Below are positions 44,041-52,551 of a DNA stretch of 64,000 nt, piece after piece; position 1 is the first letter of the stretch; every line of letters starts with the position of its first letter. The stretch covers positions 2,790,001 through 2,854,000 of the forward strand of contig NZ_CP096258.1 in assembly GCF_023205015.1 (NCBI RefSeq). Reading direction: 5' to 3'. The stretch is from Providencia rettgeri (GTDB taxonomy: Bacteria; Pseudomonadota; Gammaproteobacteria; Enterobacterales; Enterobacteriaceae). A program made the translations under genes and the position numbers. The notes beneath the pieces are model-generated. The model had not been told where the DNA came from. It saw only the letters and a list, made by a program, of their open reading frames with translations, and ran no database searches.

Positions 44041-44436
44041 GAGATGGTGGGTCGTGCAGGATTTAAATCCTTCGGATTTACCCTACGGGCTGAACCTGCA
44101 ACCAGCTTGTCAAGGCATGGCTTAGCGGCTGAGTGTTTATTTGGTTAGGGGTGTATTCGAATTTACAACTTTGAGATGGTGGGTCGTGCAGGATTTAAAT
44201 CCTTCGGATTTAGCCTTCGGCCTGAACCTGCAACCAGCTTGTCGAGGTATGGCTTAGCGGCTGAGTGTTTATTTGATTAGGGGTGTATTCGAATTTACGA
44301 CTTTGAGATGGTGGGTCGTGCAGGATTTAAATCCTTCGGATTTACCCTACGGGCTGAACCTGCAACCAGCTTATCGAGGCATGGCTTAGCGGCTGAATGT
44401 TTACTTGATTAGGGGTGTATTCGAATTTACCACTTT
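44041..44436 (-). repeat. Three 132-bp tandem repeats derived from tRNA-Lys 3' end
   Basis: Units start at 44041, 44173 and 44305, 132 bp apart, and lead straight into the last tRNA-Lys gene of the minus-strand operon. Each begins with the exact 19 bases that end the tRNA gene on the plus strand (TGGTGGGTCGTGCAGGATT), then two small hairpins, then GAACCTGCAACC, which again resembles the tRNA T-arm (GAACCTGCGACC). On the transcribed strand each unit reads as a tRNA-Lys T-arm with about 27 extra bases in the T-loop. The E. coli tyrT operon has comparable tRNA-end repeats in its 3' flank. Confidence 0.9.
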
Positions 44437-44440
44437 GGGA

Positions 44441-44516
44441 TGGTGGGTCGTGCAGGATTCGAACCTGCGACCAATTGATTAAAAGTCAACTGCTCTACCG
44501 ACTGAGCTAACGACCC
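44441..44516 (-). tRNA. tRNA-Lys (TTT), third copy in operon
   Basis: 76 bases including CCA (plus-strand TGG at 44441). The stem GGGTCGT/ACGACCC, D-arm GCTCAGTCGGTAGAGC, anticodon loop CTTTTAA with anticodon TTT and T-loop TTCGAAT are all present. It is the last tRNA of the six-gene operon and borders the 132-bp repeats. Confidence 0.97.
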
Positions 44517-44548
44517 ATCTTGGAATTTTTTATTTTTTACTGCTTAGA

Positions 44549-44624
44549 TGGTGGGTCGTGCAGGATTCGAACCTGCGACCAATTGATTAAAAGTCAACTG
44601 CTCTACCGACTGAGCTAACGACCC
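44549..44624 (-). tRNA. tRNA-Lys (TTT), second copy
   Basis: Same 76-base sequence as the neighbouring copies, anticodon TTT, CCA encoded. It lies 108 bp from each neighbour, and the 32-bp spacers on both sides are the same, so the three genes arose by tandem duplication of a 108-bp unit. Confidence 0.97.
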
Positions 44625-44656
44625 ATCTTGGAATTTTTTATTTTTTACTGCTTAGA

Positions 44657-44732
44657 TGGTGGGTCGTGCAGGATTCGAACCTGCGACCAATTGATTAAAA
44701 GTCAACTGCTCTACCGACTGAGCTAACGACCC
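44657..44732 (-). tRNA. tRNA-Lys (TTT), first copy
   Basis: 76 bases, identical by eye to the other two tRNA-Lys genes, anticodon TTT, CCA encoded. It follows the three tRNA-Val genes on the same strand. Confidence 0.97.
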
Positions 44733-44769
44733 ATCTAAATTTGTATTTTAATGCGAGTAATGAATGAAG

Positions 44770-44845
44770 TGGTGGGCGATAGCGGGCTCGAACCACTGAC
44801 CCCCTCCTTGTAAGGGAGGTGCTCTACCAACTGAGCTAATCGCCC
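44770..44845 (-). tRNA. tRNA-Val (TAC), third copy
   Basis: 76 bases with acceptor GGGCGAT/ATCGCCC, anticodon stem CTCCC/GGGAG region around loop CTTACAA with anticodon TAC, and encoded CCA. It resembles E. coli valU/X/Y, which share an operon with lysV beside gltX. Confidence 0.97.
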
Positions 44846-44882
44846 ACTTCATGACTTATACTACCACATTGTAATAAATAAT

Positions 44883-44958
44883 TGGTGGGCGATAGCGGGC
44901 TCGAACCACTGACCCCCTCCTTGTAAGGGAGGTGCTCTACCAACTGAGCTAATCGCCC
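44883..44958 (-). tRNA. tRNA-Val (TAC), second copy
   Basis: Same sequence by eye as the other two tRNA-Val genes; anticodon TAC, CCA encoded. Spacers to its neighbours are 37 and 26 bp and unlike each other, in contrast to the tRNA-Lys copies. Confidence 0.97.
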
Positions 44959-44984
44959 AATTATTTATTTTTCATCGTCAACGG

Positions 44985-45060
44985 TGGTGGGCGATAGCGG
45001 GCTCGAACCACTGACCCCCTCCTTGTAAGGGAGGTGCTCTACCAACTGAGCTAATCGCCC
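44985..45060 (-). tRNA. tRNA-Val (TAC), first copy
   Basis: First gene of the six-tRNA operon, just downstream of a strong promoter at 45079-45106. Anticodon TAC, CCA encoded. Confidence 0.97.
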
Positions 45061-45078
45061 CGTCGTCGATGGAGGTGC

Positions 45079-45106
45079 ATTATAGGGATACTGAGTTCTG
45101 AGTCAA
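45079..45106 (-). promoter_or_regulatory. Promoter of the tRNA-Val/Lys operon
   Basis: On the minus strand TTGACT (45106-45101) and TATAAT (45084-45079) are 16 bp apart, followed by the GC-rich discriminator GCACCTCC. This is a near-consensus stable-RNA promoter of the kind that responds to growth rate. Confidence 0.88.
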
Positions 45107-45482
45107 CGCTTTTTCAATAGATTTTTTTCGTTCGTTGCAAAAATAATCAAGATGTTTCAATATTCGCCAGAAAAGCCGCCTTTTTAATCAATTACCTATC
45201 ATTTTCTCGTTATTCTTTTAAGAAAAAAACAGAAACTATTTTTAAAGCGCATTTATTTATGTCAAATTTGGCGAAACAAACTAATTTCTTGCCTTCTATT
45301 CTGATAACTTGATTGAGGAATCATTGTAGGATGATAGAATAGATATACATTTTAGCAATGCTTAGACATTTCACTGCTTAGAACATCAAACTCGCTATCA
45401 AGTTAATTGTGCCTGTTTTTAGTTTCCTAACCGTGAACAGATAAGCGCTTCAAAAACATGTTTTGCAATTAAGGCAATCTCG
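45107..45482. other. Divergent region between tRNA operon and gltX
   Basis: About 375 bp, AT-rich. It carries the gltX promoter and upstream elements for the tRNA operon (an A/T-rich block TTTTTTTCG lies just above its -35). No gene is seen and I cannot place the gltX promoter with confidence. Confidence 0.5.
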
Positions 45483-46904
45483 ATGAGTAAAATCAAAACC
45501 CGTTTTGCGCCAAGTCCAACTGGCTATTTACACGTTGGTGGTGCACGTACCGCTCTGTATTCCTGGTTATTTAGTCGCCACAATCAGGGCGAGTTTGTCC
45601 TGCGTATTGAAGATACTGACTTAGAACGCTCAACTCAGGAAGCTATCGACGCCATTATGGACGGTATGAACTGGTTGAATTTAAATTGGGATGAAGGCCC
45701 TTACTATCAAACTAAACGTTTTGATCGTTATAATGATGTCATTGACCAAATGTTAGATGCGGGTACCGCTTATCGTTGTTATTGTTCAAAAGAGCGCTTA
45801 GAAGCGTTACGTGAAGAGCAAATGGCCAATAACGAAAAGCCTCGTTATGATGGTTGCTGCCGTGACCACGCCCACAATCATACACCTGATGAGCCACACG
45901 TTGTTCGTTTCCGTAACCCACAAGATGGTTCTGTTATTTTTGATGATAAAATACGTGGGCCAATTGAATTTAGTAACCAAGAGTTGGATGATTTAATCAT
46001 TCGTCGTACTGATGGTTCCCCAACATATAACTTCTGCGTAGTCATTGATGACTGGGATATGGAAATCACTCACGTTATCCGTGGTGAAGACCATATCAAC
46101 AACACACCTCGCCAAATCAATATTCTAAAAGCATTAGGGGCACCAGTGCCTGTGTATGCTCACGTTTCGATGATCCTAGGTGATGACGGTAAAAAACTGT
46201 CAAAACGCCACGGTGCTGTTAGCGTTATGCAATATCGTGATGATGGTTATTTGCCGCAAGCCCTTCTTAACTATTTAGTACGTTTAGGTTGGTCTCATGG
46301 TGACCAAGAAATTTTCACTGTTGAAGAAATGAAAGAGTATTTCAGCCTTGATGCTATCAGTAAGTCAGCAAGCGCGTTTAACACTGAAAAATTACAATGG
46401 TTAAACCATCATTATATCAATACCTTACCAGCCGAAGAAGTTGCAACTTATCTTGCATGGCATATTGAACAACAGAATATTGATACCAGCACAGGGCCTC
46501 AATTAGTTGAACTAATCAAGTTACTGGGTGAACGTTGCAAAACATTGAAAGAAATGGCGGAATCTTGCCACTATTTCTACCAAGATTTTGACGAGTTTGA
46601 TGCAGATGCTGCGAAAAAACATTTGCGCCCAGTCGCTCGCCAACCATTGGAAGTGATAAAAGCTAAGTTAGCTGCGATAACTGATTGGACTGCTGAAAAT
46701 GTTCACCAAGCCATCGAAGCAACCGCAGCAGAATTAGAAGTGGGTATGGGTAAAGTGGGTATGCCTTTACGTGTTGCTGTGACAGGTGCTGGCCAATCTC
46801 CAGGCCTGGATGTCACTGTCCACGCTATCGGCCAAGCACGTTCTATCGCTCGTATTGAAAAAGCCTTAGCGTTTATCGCTGAACGTGAAGCTTCTGCTCA
46901 ATAA
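45483..46904 (+). CDS. gltX: Glutamyl-tRNA synthetase
   Basis: 473 residues, the usual length. The class I motif HIGH appears as HVGG at residues 17-20 (FAPSPTGYLHVGGARTAL) and KMSKS as KLSKRHG near residue 238; a zinc-site-like cluster (CYCSKER...CCRDH) lies near residues 98-127. It charges tRNA-Glu with glutamate. The gene is divergent from the Val/Lys tRNA operon, as in E. coli, and ends at a hairpin. Confidence 0.98.
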   Translation: MSKIKTRFAPSPTGYLHVGGARTALYSWLFSRHNQGEFVLRIEDTDLERSTQEAIDAIMDGMNWLNLNWDEGPYYQTKRFDRYNDVIDQMLDAGTAYRCYCSKERLEALREEQMANNEKPRYDGCCRDHAHNHTPDEPHVVRFRNPQDGSVIFDDKIRGPIEFSNQELDDLIIRRTDGSPTYNFCVVIDDWDMEITHVIRGEDHINNTPRQINILKALGAPVPVYAHVSMILGDDGKKLSKRHGAVSVMQYRDDGYLPQALLNYLVRLGWSHGDQEIFTVEEMKEYFSLDAISKSASAFNTEKLQWLNHHYINTLPAEEVATYLAWHIEQQNIDTSTGPQLVELIKLLGERCKTLKEMAESCHYFYQDFDEFDADAAKKHLRPVARQPLEVIKAKLAAITDWTAENVHQAIEATAAELEVGMGKVGMPLRVAVTGAGQSPGLDVTVHAIGQARSIARIEKALAFIAEREASAQ

Positions 46905-46914
46905 GTAAAATGAT

Positions 46915-46938
46915 TGGCCTCCAATTTATTGGGGGCCA
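46915..46938 (+). terminator. Terminator of gltX
   Basis: TGGCCTCCAA (46915-46924) pairs with TTGGGGGCCA (46929-46938), with one G-T pair and loop TTTA, 10 bp past the stop. The tail is GTTCTCT, only modestly T-rich. Confidence 0.65.
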
Positions 46939-47025
46939 GTTCTCTACCTCAATCCCCCTTCTCCACTCAGCTGACTGCAAAATGTTCTATATTTCAGCAA
47001 TTAAACCTAAAACCCGATTATTTTA

Positions 47026-47054
47026 TTGACACTCTAACTTAGCTTGAATATGAT
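47026..47054 (+). promoter_or_regulatory. Promoter of the tRNA-Ala pair
   Basis: TTGACA (47026-47031) and TATGAT (47049-47054) are 17 bp apart, 25 bp before the first tRNA-Ala gene. The discriminator GCATCCCG is GC-rich, as in other tRNA promoters here. Confidence 0.88.
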
Positions 47055-47079
47055 GCATCCCGTCCAAAAGATTTTGTTT

Positions 47080-47155
<76 letters not shown>

Positions 47156-47197
47156 TCTAATTCCCTGTTAGGTGGCACAATGCAAAACATTTCGATT

Positions 47198-47273
<76 letters not shown>

Positions 47274-47500
47274 ATCATTTAAATACTAAACGTCACTACT
47301 CGTCTCTTCCATTTTAAATCAATATATACTCAATATTATGCAATCGTCACAAAGCCAAATTCTCTTGAAGATACGCTTTTCCTACTACAATGTATGTAAG
47401 CCGCATACAGAGTGAACTTTAGTCCAGATCAAATATTTGGGGATAATATGATGTGCTAGAACGATTGAGATTAAAAAGGGCTTAACACCAAGCCAGTCAA

Positions 47501-47716
47501 CTAACCCCGTTTTAATGGCTTTACCAGCCCTTCTAGGCCCTCAATTTTAAGCCCTAGTGTCATTTCCATTAACTGTCCTAAACGTCCAGCAGGGAACTCC
47601 CCTTTCTTATAAAACCATAATAAATATTCTTCGGGTAAATCAATCAATACACAGCCTTTATATTTACCAAATGGCATATACGTGTTGGCCATATCAATGA
47701 GATCTTGTTTTTCCAT
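47501..47716 (-). CDS. ypeB: YpeB-like DUF3820 protein
   Basis: 71 residues. The motif MPFGKYKGCVLIDLPEEYLL, then WFYKKGEFPAGRLGQLMEM, is that of the small DUF3820 family (E. coli YpeB). The family resembles part of exonuclease or putative quorum-sensing-regulated factors, but no reaction is known. It is a soluble cytoplasmic protein by sequence. It lies downstream of nupC on the same strand but behind a strong terminator, so it likely has its own promoter. Confidence 0.85.
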   Translation of the reverse strand: MEKQDLIDMANTYMPFGKYKGCVLIDLPEEYLLWFYKKGEFPAGRLGQLMEMTLGLKIEGLEGLVKPLKRG

Positions 47717-47747
47717 TCTGAGTTCTCTTTCATATCAAGCACAAAAA

Positions 47748-47773
47748 ACGGCGTTCATCTGAACGCCGTTTCG
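47748..47773 (-). terminator. Terminator of nupC
   Basis: A perfect 12-bp stem (AAACGGCGTTCA / TGAACGCCGTTT) with a 2-base loop; on the minus strand it runs into TTTTTTGTGC. It lies 22 bp past the nupC stop. Confidence 0.93.
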
Positions 47774-47795
47774 TAATCTAGCATGTTTTCGTGGA

Positions 47796-48980
47796 TTACA
47801 AAACCAACCCAACGACCGCTGCAGATAAGAAGCTAACTAAAGTTGAACCGTACAGTAATTTCAAGCCAAAGCGAGCTACGGTATTACCTTGTTTCTCATC
47901 TAAGCCTTTAATTGCACCCGCAATGATACCAATAGATGAGAAGTTAGCGAAAGACACTAAGAATACGGATAAGATCCCAACAGAGCGCTCAGATAACCCA
48001 CCAGCAATCGCTTGCAAGCCGTCCATCGCAACAAATTCATTCGTGACCATTTTCACTGCCATAATTCCGCCAACTTGTAAGGCTTCATCGGCGGGAATAC
48101 CAAGCATCCATGCAAACGGATAGAACACGTAACCTAACATGGTTTGGAAGTCGATACCGAATACCGCGGAGAAAATACCGTTAATCATCGCTATGAGGGC
48201 AATAAAACCAATCAACATCGCTGAAACGATAATCGCTACTTTAAACCCAGCAAGAATATATTCACCTAACATTTCAAAGAAGCTTTGTCCTTCATGCAGG
48301 TTGCTCATTTGAATATCTTCTTCACCTTCAGGTGGATACGGGTTAATCAGTGATAGGACGACGAAAGTACCAAACATATTTAGAACCAATGCAGCGACCA
48401 CAAAACGCGGCTCTAACATGGTCATGTATGCCCCAACGATAGACATAGATACTGTTGACATGGCAGTTGCCGCCATGGTGTACATTCTGCGGTCTGACAT
48501 CCGGTTCAGTTGGTCTTTATACGCAATAAAGTTTTCTGACTGACCCAGTAACAATGAACTGACTGCGTTAAAAGACTCTAACTTACCCATACCATTCACT
48601 TTCGATAACACGGTACCGATGATACGGATCACGATAGGGAGAATTTTGACGTGCTGTAAGATCCCGATCAACGCAGAAATAAAGATGATTGGGCATAACA
48701 CTTGTAAGAAGAAGAACGCTAAGTTGCCTTCAATCATGCCACCAAAAATAAATTTAGTCCCTTCTGCTGCATAGCCTAGCAAGTGGGTAAATACCCCTGC
48801 CACACCAAGAACAAAAGATTCGCCAATATTCGATTTTAAGAACAAATACGCTAATGCAATTTGAATAACGAGTAGTTGAACAACATAGCGAGGACGGATC
48901 CCTCTACGGTTACTACTGGCTAAAATGGCAAGTGCTGCAATTACAACTAAAGATAAAACGAAATGCAGGATCGAGGTCAT
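47796..48980 (-). CDS. nupC: Nucleoside/H+ symporter NupC
   Basis: 394 residues from the ATG at 48980, with GGAG eight bases upstream; a TTG at 48995 is part of that site. About eight to ten hydrophobic segments and the long conserved run around NGMGKLESFNAVSSLLLGQS, then ENFIAYKD and YTMAATAMSTVSMSIVGAY, match E. coli NupC closely. It imports nucleosides with protons across the inner membrane. A TGATCACGTTTC element near 49105 could be a CRP/CytR-type site, since E. coli nupC is under CRP and CytR, but this is uncertain. Confidence 0.95.
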   Translation of the reverse strand: MTSILHFVLSLVVIAALAILASSNRRGIRPRYVVQLLVIQIALAYLFLKSNIGESFVLGVAGVFTHLLGYAAEGTKFIFGGMIEGNLAFFFLQVLCPIIFISALIGILQHVKILPIVIRIIGTVLSKVNGMGKLESFNAVSSLLLGQSENFIAYKDQLNRMSDRRMYTMAATAMSTVSMSIVGAYMTMLEPRFVVAALVLNMFGTFVVLSLINPYPPEGEEDIQMSNLHEGQSFFEMLGEYILAGFKVAIIVSAMLIGFIALIAMINGIFSAVFGIDFQTMLGYVFYPFAWMLGIPADEALQVGGIMAVKMVTNEFVAMDGLQAIAGGLSERSVGILSVFLVSFANFSSIGIIAGAIKGLDEKQGNTVARFGLKLLYGSTLVSFLSAAVVGLVL

Positions 48981-49207
48981 ATGCGACTCCAACAAATTTA
49001 AGAATCAGTCTATGTGCATATTCTATGTAATAGACAACATTTAAATGAGACGGGAGTCACATTAATATGAAAGCTTACTAGGTGTATTTTGCAAAAAGAA
49101 GAAGGTGATCACGTTTCAACGATAACAATTCCTACCATTCGCTTTTTTTGCACAGAAATTTTACTGAAAATTTAAGTTAAGACTTACAACAACCTGCGTA
49201 TAAAATT

Positions 49208-49232
49208 GTTGCCTACAATGATTGTAGGCAAC
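49208..49232 (-). terminator. Terminator of ligA
   Basis: GTTGCCTACAA (49208-49218) and TTGTAGGCAAC (49222-49232) form a perfect 11-bp stem with loop TGA, followed on the minus strand by AATTTTATACG. It lies 23 bp past the ligA stop. Confidence 0.85.
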
Positions 49233-49255
49233 TAAGTCAAATTGAATATAGTTCA

Positions 49256-51274
49256 CTATTGGATATTCAGCAAACGAATCAATTCATTTTCATCAATAAC
49301 GCGTATGCCGAGTTCATTTGCTTTTGCTAATTTAGAACCTGCGGCCTCTCCTGCGATAACTAAATCTGTTTTTTTAGAGACGCTTCCTGAGACTTTCGCG
49401 CCCAAAGCGACCAATTTGTCTTTGGCTTCATCACGGGTTAATACACTCATCGAGCCAGTCAACACCACCGTTTTACCTGCAAATGGGCTATCGATTTCTG
49501 CACTATTCACCACTTTTACTTCAGGCCAATGAATATTAGCCTTTGTCAATAAATCTTCAATCACCGCCTGGTTATGAGGTTCACGGAAAAAATTGACCAC
49601 ATGTTTCGCAACTACATGACCAATATCTTGAACGGTTTTTAGTGACTCTTCATCCGCCGCCATCACAGCCTCAAGTGTGGTGTAATGCGCTGCTAAGTTT
49701 GCCGCCGTTGCTTCGCCAACCTCACGAATTCCAAGGGCATAAATAAAGCGAGCCAATGTTGTTTGCTTAGACTTATTGAGCGCATCAACCAGATTTTGTG
49801 CCGACTTCGGCCCCATTCTATCGAGGCCAGTTAAGATACCAGCACTTAACTGATAGAGGTCTGCGGGTGTTTTGACATACTCTTTTTCAACTAACTGGTC
49901 GATAATTTTATCGCCCATGCCATCCACATCCATTGCGCGGCGTGAGACAAAATGCTTCAGTGCTTCTTTGCGTTGTGCACCACAAATCAGCCCACCTGTA
50001 CAGCGCGCTACCGCTTCACCTTCAACTCGTTCGATATCAGAGCCGCATACAGGGCAATGGGTTGGAAAAACAATTTCGCGGCTATCGGCAGGTCGCTTAT
50101 CAACGACAACACTGACGATTTGTGGGATAACATCCCCTGCTCGGCGAATAATGACCGTATCACCGATATGCACGCCAAGGCGTTCAATTTCATCTGCATT
50201 ATGTAACGTTGCATTGCTGACGACTACACCGGCAACTTGCACGGGTTCTAAACGCGCCACAGGCGTGATGGCACCGGTACGCCCAACTTGAAATTCTACA
50301 TCTTTTAATAGTGTTACTTGCTCTTGAGCAGGAAATTTAAACGCCGTCGCCCAGCGAGGTGCTCGAGAAACAAAGCCTAACTCTTCTTGAATTGCAATCG
50401 AGTTAACTTTAATCACCACACCATCGATATCAAAGCCAAGATCAGGACGAACTTGCTCAATTTCACGATAGAAATCTAATACAGCCTGATGACCAACACG
50501 TAATTGAACATAATCACTAACCGGCAAACCCCATGCTTTGAATTGCATCAAACGCTCATAATGTGTATCTGGTAACGTGCCACCCTCTACTAACCCAACA
50601 CCATAACAATAAAAAGTGAGAGGCCTTTTGGCGGTAATACGTGGATCCAATTGACGTAGAGAACCCGCAGCCGCATTACGAGGGTTCGCAAAGACTTTAC
50701 CATCTGTTTTACGCGCTTGCTCATTCAGCGCTTCAAACCCTTTTTGAGGCATGAAAACTTCACCGCGGATCTCAACACGATCAGGCACATTGTTACCTGT
50801 TAAACGTAATGGAATAGCGCGTATGGTTCGAACATTCGCAGTAATATTTTCACCGACAGTCCCATCACCGCGAGTCGCAGCTTGTACTAACTCACCGTTT
50901 TCATACAACAAACTTACCGCTAGCCCATCAAGTTTGAGCTCACAACAGAAAGTCAGTTCTTGATGATTTTTCAAACGGTCTCTTACCCGTTTATCAAATG
51001 CAAGATAACTTTCCTCATCAAAAACATTATCTAGCGATAACATAGGAATTTCATGGCGTACGGTATCAAACGCAGCTAATGGCGCGGCACCAACACGTTG
51101 AGTCGGCGAATCACTCGTGACAAGTTCAGGATGTTGTGCCTCTATCTCTTTGAGACGTTGCATTAACTTGTCATATTCAACGTCTGGAATTTCAGGCGCA
51201 TCTAATACATGGTATTGATATTCATGATGACGTAACTGTTTTTTTAATTCGTCTATTTCTTGTTTGGTTGTCAT
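49256..51274 (-). CDS. ligA: NAD-dependent DNA ligase LigA
   Basis: 672 residues from the ATG at 51274 (E. coli 671); the frame is open to a TTG at 51304, which lies in the zipA terminator. The AMP-accepting lysine is Lys114 in CELKLDG. Then come the OB fold, the four-cysteine zinc site (CPVCGSD...ARCTGGLICGAQ, near residues 405-430), helix-hairpin-helix repeats, and a C-terminal BRCT domain (from about 595). It seals nicks in DNA during replication and repair with NAD+ as cofactor. It follows zipA on the same strand after a terminator. Confidence 0.98.
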   Translation of the reverse strand: MTTKQEIDELKKQLRHHEYQYHVLDAPEIPDVEYDKLMQRLKEIEAQHPELVTSDSPTQRVGAAPLAAFDTVRHEIPMLSLDNVFDEESYLAFDKRVRDRLKNHQELTFCCELKLDGLAVSLLYENGELVQAATRGDGTVGENITANVRTIRAIPLRLTGNNVPDRVEIRGEVFMPQKGFEALNEQARKTDGKVFANPRNAAAGSLRQLDPRITAKRPLTFYCYGVGLVEGGTLPDTHYERLMQFKAWGLPVSDYVQLRVGHQAVLDFYREIEQVRPDLGFDIDGVVIKVNSIAIQEELGFVSRAPRWATAFKFPAQEQVTLLKDVEFQVGRTGAITPVARLEPVQVAGVVVSNATLHNADEIERLGVHIGDTVIIRRAGDVIPQIVSVVVDKRPADSREIVFPTHCPVCGSDIERVEGEAVARCTGGLICGAQRKEALKHFVSRRAMDVDGMGDKIIDQLVEKEYVKTPADLYQLSAGILTGLDRMGPKSAQNLVDALNKSKQTTLARFIYALGIREVGEATAANLAAHYTTLEAVMAADEESLKTVQDIGHVVAKHVVNFFREPHNQAVIEDLLTKANIHWPEVKVVNSAEIDSPFAGKTVVLTGSMSVLTRDEAKDKLVALGAKVSGSVSKKTDLVIAGEAAGSKLAKANELGIRVIDENELIRLLNIQ

Positions 51275-51295
51275 GATCCACTCATACAGATAAAA

Positions 51296-51316
51296 AACCC
51301 CCAATTAATGGGGGTT
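51296..51316 (-). terminator. Terminator between zipA and ligA
   Basis: AACCCCC (51296-51302) pairs with GGGGGTT (51310-51316), loop AATTAAT, followed on the minus strand by a run of six T. It lies 16 bp past the zipA stop, only 22 bp before the ligA start. Confidence 0.85.
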
Positions 51317-51331
51317 CTGTTCAATGTTTAT

Positions 51332-52333
51332 TTAACTTAATGTATTTCTAATTCGAGCATGGTACACCTCTATTTTTTGAGGTGTCAGCATTTTACGTTC
51401 GTCATCAAGGACTACCCCTCCCGCATCTGATGCGATACGTTGAGCGGCTTGTAACATCAGTTTGAAATTTTGCCCTGCATCACCGTAAGACGGTACCATC
51501 ATGAACATGGAAACCCCTGGCGTAGTAAAGTCAGCCATTGTCTCAGGGTCGAATGAGCCCGGTTTCACCATGTTAGCAAGGCTAAACAACACTGGTCCCG
51601 TACCCGATGGATTGACATGGCGGTGGAATATTTTCATTTCCCCGAATTGGAAACCGGCTTGTAAAATACTTTGCAGTAATAACTCACCTTGAAGTTCCTG
51701 CCCTTGCAAAGCGGCTACGTGAAGTACCAGGACTGTCTCCTTGCTACTTGTTGTAGCAGGATCTTCCTGCGGCTCAGCTTTCTTCTCAATATGCTGCGTC
51801 TCTTGTTCATAGGTACTCGACTGGGGGTCTTCTCTTAATTTAGTTGAATCAATATGTGGTTCAGTAGCGGCATTGGTAACCGGTTGAGTTTGAAGTTCAG
51901 GCTCAACGGCTACTTCCTCACTCATGTTAATGGTGAGTTGCTCAGGAACATGAACAGCTTCATTACGTTGATGCGGCGTAGGTTCGCTATCTACGGCTGA
52001 TTTAGCCTCTGGCTCCCTATTCATAACAATATCAGGTTCAACCGACGCCTGTGCCTGTATATTAGGTTCAACTGGAGACTCATTTTTTACCGGATATACA
52101 GGCTCAGTGGCAGCTGGATGAAGAGGTGCCTGCTGAGTAGGTTGATTTTCAGTAAATAATGCAGAACTATCATATTCTGATGAGTTCTCTTGCATATCGT
52201 TCTTTCTACGTTTTACGGGTCTGTCGCGAAATAACTTCGAGCGCTCTTTACGGCTGGTCCATAAACCATGCAGTAATAAAGCGACAATCGCTATCGCACC
52301 TACGACCACTAATATCAGACGCAAATCCTGCAT
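51332..52333 (-). CDS. zipA: Cell division protein ZipA
   Basis: 333 residues. One N-terminal membrane anchor (LRLILVVVGAIAIVALLLHG, residues 4-23) is followed by a basic patch (RKERSKLFRDRPVKRRK), a long Pro/Glu/Gln-rich linker to about residue 195, and the FtsZ-binding C-terminal domain (ETVLVLHVAALQGQELQG onwards). It ties the Z-ring to the inner membrane at division. It is divergent from cysZ, as in E. coli. Confidence 0.96.
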   Translation of the reverse strand: MQDLRLILVVVGAIAIVALLLHGLWTSRKERSKLFRDRPVKRRKNDMQENSSEYDSSALFTENQPTQQAPLHPAATEPVYPVKNESPVEPNIQAQASVEPDIVMNREPEAKSAVDSEPTPHQRNEAVHVPEQLTINMSEEVAVEPELQTQPVTNAATEPHIDSTKLREDPQSSTYEQETQHIEKKAEPQEDPATTSSKETVLVLHVAALQGQELQGELLLQSILQAGFQFGEMKIFHRHVNPSGTGPVLFSLANMVKPGSFDPETMADFTTPGVSMFMMVPSYGDAGQNFKLMLQAAQRIASDAGGVVLDDERKMLTPQKIEVYHARIRNTLS

Positions 52334-52551
52334 CGCTGCTATCTCTAGTTGATGAATGATAATGCCAACACGGCGGAAACTACCTTAAGATTATTTCTCA
52401 ATTGCTCTAAGTGCAACCCCCAGAACGATTTTCTTACAAGAAAGAGAATATTCCGCTTTCATTTGCTGCTTTTTTAAGCGAATAATGGCTAGTCAGCCTA
52501 ATTTCATATCTATATGATACATGGTCAACCGAAAAGGAGAGAACAAGAAGT

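Noticed and set aside
43931..44125. 64-codon plus-strand frame running into the tRNA-derived repeats
   Set aside because: Its second half reads the antisense strand of the repeats, and there is no start-site support.
44041..44436. Three extra tRNA genes or pseudo-tRNAs in the 132-bp repeats
   Set aside because: Only the T-arm and 3' end are present; acceptor 5' strand, D-arm and anticodon arm are missing, so they are repeats, not tRNA genes.
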